From Planktosalinus sp963975935 (GTDB lineage Bacteria > Bacteroidota > Bacteroidia > Flavobacteriales > Flavobacteriaceae): a stretch of 64,000 nucleotides of DNA. Below the pieces are notes generated by a model that was not told where the DNA came from, ran no database searches, and saw nothing but the letters and a program-made list of their open reading frames with translations. Positions 62,380 through 64,000 of this stretch are shown here, one piece after another. The position numbers and the translations under genes are program-made. Position 1 is the first letter of the stretch. Every line of letters starts with the position of its first letter. Location of the stretch: positions 27,745 through 91,744 of the forward strand of contig CAXBIQ010000013.1 of assembly GCA_963975935.1 (NCBI GenBank), in the 5' to 3' direction.

Positions 62380-63760
62380 CTGGATGACGCAGCTTATGAA
62401 CGATAGGGAACTGCTGGACTCATTGTTTGAAACCCACGGTTCGCCGCTCAACATCCATTACCTGCCGGCGATGGATGAGAACATCAACCGCTTTAAAAAA
62501 GTGTTTGAAAAGCACAAGCTACCGCACCAACTGTATTATGCCCGCAAGGCAAACAAGACACAAGCCGTGGTAAAACGTGCCGCACAAAACGGCATAGGCG
62601 TTGACACTGCCAGCTACCGCGAACTACAACAAGCGCTGGACGCCGGCGTCAAACCTGAACTGCTGGTCGTGACCGCCGCCATAAAAACCAAAGAGCTCCT
62701 GCAGCTCGCTGTTGAAAATAACGTGGTCGTCATTCTGGACAATCAGGATGAATGCCTACTGCTCAACAGCATTGCCGAAAACCTCGGTAAGAAAACCCCG
62801 GTAGGCTTTCGCGTAAGCGGGTTTTACACCAATACCGGTAAGCTCTACAGCCGCTTTGGTTTTGACATTGACGAGGTGGTACCCTTTATCACCACGGGTT
62901 GCTTCCCTGAGGGCGGCAGTTCCAGCTTAGCGTATAAAGGCCTGCATTTTCATCTGGATGGCTATTCCACCACCCAGCGGGCAGCAGCGCTCACCCAGTG
63001 TATTATTTTGGCAAACAGGCTCGAGACCCACGGTCTGAAAACCGAGTTCATAGACATCGGCGGTGGGGTGTTGATCAACTACCTGCAGCATAAAGAGGAA
63101 TGGGACACCTTCCGGCTTGAACTGAAAAAGGCAGTACAAGGGAAACGCGAAGAGATTACCTTCAACAATGACGGGCTGGGATATCACCTTATCGACGGAA
63201 ACCTACAGGGCGATCTCGCAACTTATCCCTTCTACAACGAAACAAACAGTGACGTCTTTCTTGAAAACATCCTGAACGGCTGCTACAAGCACCACGCACC
63301 TGTTTCAGAATTGCTACAGGGAAAGAATATCGAAATCCGTATGGAACCCGGGCGCTCGCTCCTCAATCAGGTGGGGATGACCCTGGCGCGGGTGGTCTTC
63401 CGGAAAAAAGATGCCCGTGGACGCTGGCTGGTGGGGCTGGAGATGAATATGAGCCAGCTTAAAAGTTCGAGTGCAGATTTCCTCCTTGACCCCTTGACCG
63501 CACTGGAACCCGCAGCCGCAGACCCCACCGAAGTGTACTTCACCGGGGCCTATTGCCTGGAGCGCGACATCGTCCTCAAACGCAAAATCGGCCTGCCACA
63601 CCTCCCGCAAATTGGCGATATCATTGGTTTTGTCAACACCGCCGGCTATATGATGCACTTTTTTGAAACCCAGGCACATTTGTTTGAACTCTCTGTTAAC
63701 CTAAGCCTTGAAAGGGCTAAGGATAAGTATGTGGTTGAGGATTTTAAGAAAGAGGTTTAG
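62333..63760 (+). CDS. Y4yA-like fold-type III PLP decarboxylase
   Basis: The 475-aa protein has the alanine racemase/diaminopimelate decarboxylase-type barrel, with the PLP Lys in YYARKANKTQAVVKRAAQNG, the GVDTASYRELQQALDAG strand, GLHFHLDGYSTTQRAAALTQ and EFIDIGGGVLINY. The C-terminal domain contains GAYCLERDIVLKRKIGLPHL and GFVNTAGYMMHFFETQAHLF. The closest named families are Y4yA of rhizobia and SbnH-like decarboxylases of carboxylate siderophores. It should decarboxylate a diaminopropionate- or lysine-type intermediate. The start overlaps the preceding gene by 47 bases. Confidence 0.87.
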   Translation: MKATTKLPPLSPVISDWMTQLMNDRELLDSLFETHGSPLNIHYLPAMDENINRFKKVFEKHKLPHQLYYARKANKTQAVVKRAAQNGIGVDTASYRELQQALDAGVKPELLVVTAAIKTKELLQLAVENNVVVILDNQDECLLLNSIAENLGKKTPVGFRVSGFYTNTGKLYSRFGFDIDEVVPFITTGCFPEGGSSSLAYKGLHFHLDGYSTTQRAAALTQCIILANRLETHGLKTEFIDIGGGVLINYLQHKEEWDTFRLELKKAVQGKREEITFNNDGLGYHLIDGNLQGDLATYPFYNETNSDVFLENILNGCYKHHAPVSELLQGKNIEIRMEPGRSLLNQVGMTLARVVFRKKDARGRWLVGLEMNMSQLKSSSADFLLDPLTALEPAAADPTEVYFTGAYCLERDIVLKRKIGLPHLPQIGDIIGFVNTAGYMMHFFETQAHLFELSVNLSLERAKDKYVVEDFKKEV

Positions 63761-63769
63761 CGCATTGCC

Positions 63770-63849
63770 GGAACATCAGCTGTGCCCCGGCCCTAAAGGG
63801 AGGCTGATGTTCCTCGATTTCACCCTTTAGGGCGGGGAAAAAATCGAGG
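63770..63849. repeat. Nested inverted repeats (possible dispersed palindromic element)
   Basis: GGAACATCAGC (63770-63780) pairs with GCTGATGTTCC (63803-63813), and CCTCGATTT (63812-63820) with AAATCGAGG (63841-63849). The loops contain CCCCGGCCCTAAAGGG (63785-63800) and the near-complement CCCTTTAGGGCGGGG (63823-63837), so two alternative folds are possible. It follows the decarboxylase gene directly and could end its transcript or be a mobile palindrome. Confidence 0.65.
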
Positions 63850-63887
63850 AAATAGTATATTTTATTAAGGTATTTAGCTCTAAAACC

Positions 63888-63955
63888 CTTAGCGCTCTTT
63901 GCAAAAACCTTTGCGCACTTTGCGTGAAATGCGCACTGATTTTCACGCAAAGTGC
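63888..63955. repeat. 15-bp perfect inverted repeat with related CTTTGCG direct repeats
   Basis: GCACTTTGCGTGAAA (63915-63929) and TTTCACGCAAAGTGC (63941-63955) form a perfect stem with an 11-base loop. Just before it, TTAGCGCTCTTTGC and CTTTGCGCACTTTGCG are related direct repeats. No T-run follows, so it is a weak terminator candidate and more like a dispersed palindromic repeat. Confidence 0.6.
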
Positions 63956-63975
63956 CTTTAGATTTGAATATCAAA

Positions 63976-63994
63976 AATAATGATAATTATTATA
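63976..63994. promoter_or_regulatory. Probable Fur box
   Basis: AATAATGATAATTATTATA matches the 19-base Fur consensus GATAATGATAATCATTATC at 16 of 19 positions and is itself a near-palindrome. It lies downstream of the last gene in the window, so it should control a gene starting just beyond the right edge, probably for siderophore synthesis or uptake. Confidence 0.6.
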
Positions 63995-64000
63995 ATTATG

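Noticed and set aside
63744..63974. 76-codon minus-strand open frame at the right edge
   Set aside because: Its peptide (CAFHAKCAKVFAKSAKGF) is a translation of the palindromic CTTTGCG repeats, a well-known false-gene pattern.

Overview
The window is gene-dense chromosomal DNA from a member of the Bacteroidota, most likely class Flavobacteriia. The protein families point there: a TamB/LptD/RidA neighbourhood, BshA, a fused branched-chain 2-oxoacid dehydrogenase E1, DUF4476, DUF3667, DUF4174, VF530 and a GH3-serine hydrolase fusion. So do the absence of clear Shine-Dalgarno sites and the repeated occurrence of the Bacteroidota -7 promoter motif TAnnTTTG just upstream of genes. Most of the window is AT-rich; the last 4-5 kb are visibly richer in GC. 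No rRNA, tRNA, CRISPR array, transposase or phage gene was seen. No gap between genes exceeds 300 bases.

Layout. 1-9.9 kb: partial tsaD, a tamB-like translocation factor, and a leftward lptD-ridA-sodium symporter operon. 10-15.3 kb: a rightward operon with a cell-wall amidase, an MCE lipid-transfer protein, a two-part heterodisulfide-reductase-like iron-sulfur system, a small HAD phosphatase and a conserved protein of unknown function. 15.4-20.5 kb: a GH3/serine hydrolase fusion, bshA (bacillithiol), a PrcB-like lipoprotein and a small outer-membrane protein. 20.7-29.2 kb: a giant FAD/Fe-S oxidoreductase, an LpxH-like phosphoesterase, aroC, a dicarboxylate symporter, a DUF4476 protein and a secreted protein. 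29.2-39.9 kb: mutS2, ung, a four-gene operon with an orphan binding protein, a 2-oxoglutarate oxygenase, fused BCKDH E1, DUF1328, and lipocalin and OmpA lipoproteins.

39.9-45.7 kb holds a compact seven-gene biosynthetic operon: FAD oxidoreductase, methyltransferase, type III polyketide synthase, Y-x6-K short-chain reductase, dehydratase, ketosynthase and a dedicated acyl carrier protein, several with overlapping or abutting ends. It looks like a dedicated acyl-chain supply line feeding a type III PKS whose product is then methylated and oxidised or reduced. An alkylpyrone, alkylresorcinol or quinone-type lipid is the best guess.

45.8-57.4 kb is rich in stress and envelope functions: SDR, LapA, VF530, DUF2254, MscS, universal stress protein, a histidine kinase/response regulator pair with a multi-pass membrane partner, PNPOx-like protein, APC permease, lipid kinase and App1-like phosphatase. 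57.5-59.3 kb contains small conserved proteins. 59.5-63.8 kb is a GC-richer three-gene operon (SbnA-like synthase, FAD/NAD(P)-binding protein, Y4yA-like PLP decarboxylase) that probably makes a diaminopropionate-derived siderophore building block. It is followed by palindromic repeats and, at the very right edge, a near-consensus Fur box that implies iron-regulated genes just beyond the window.
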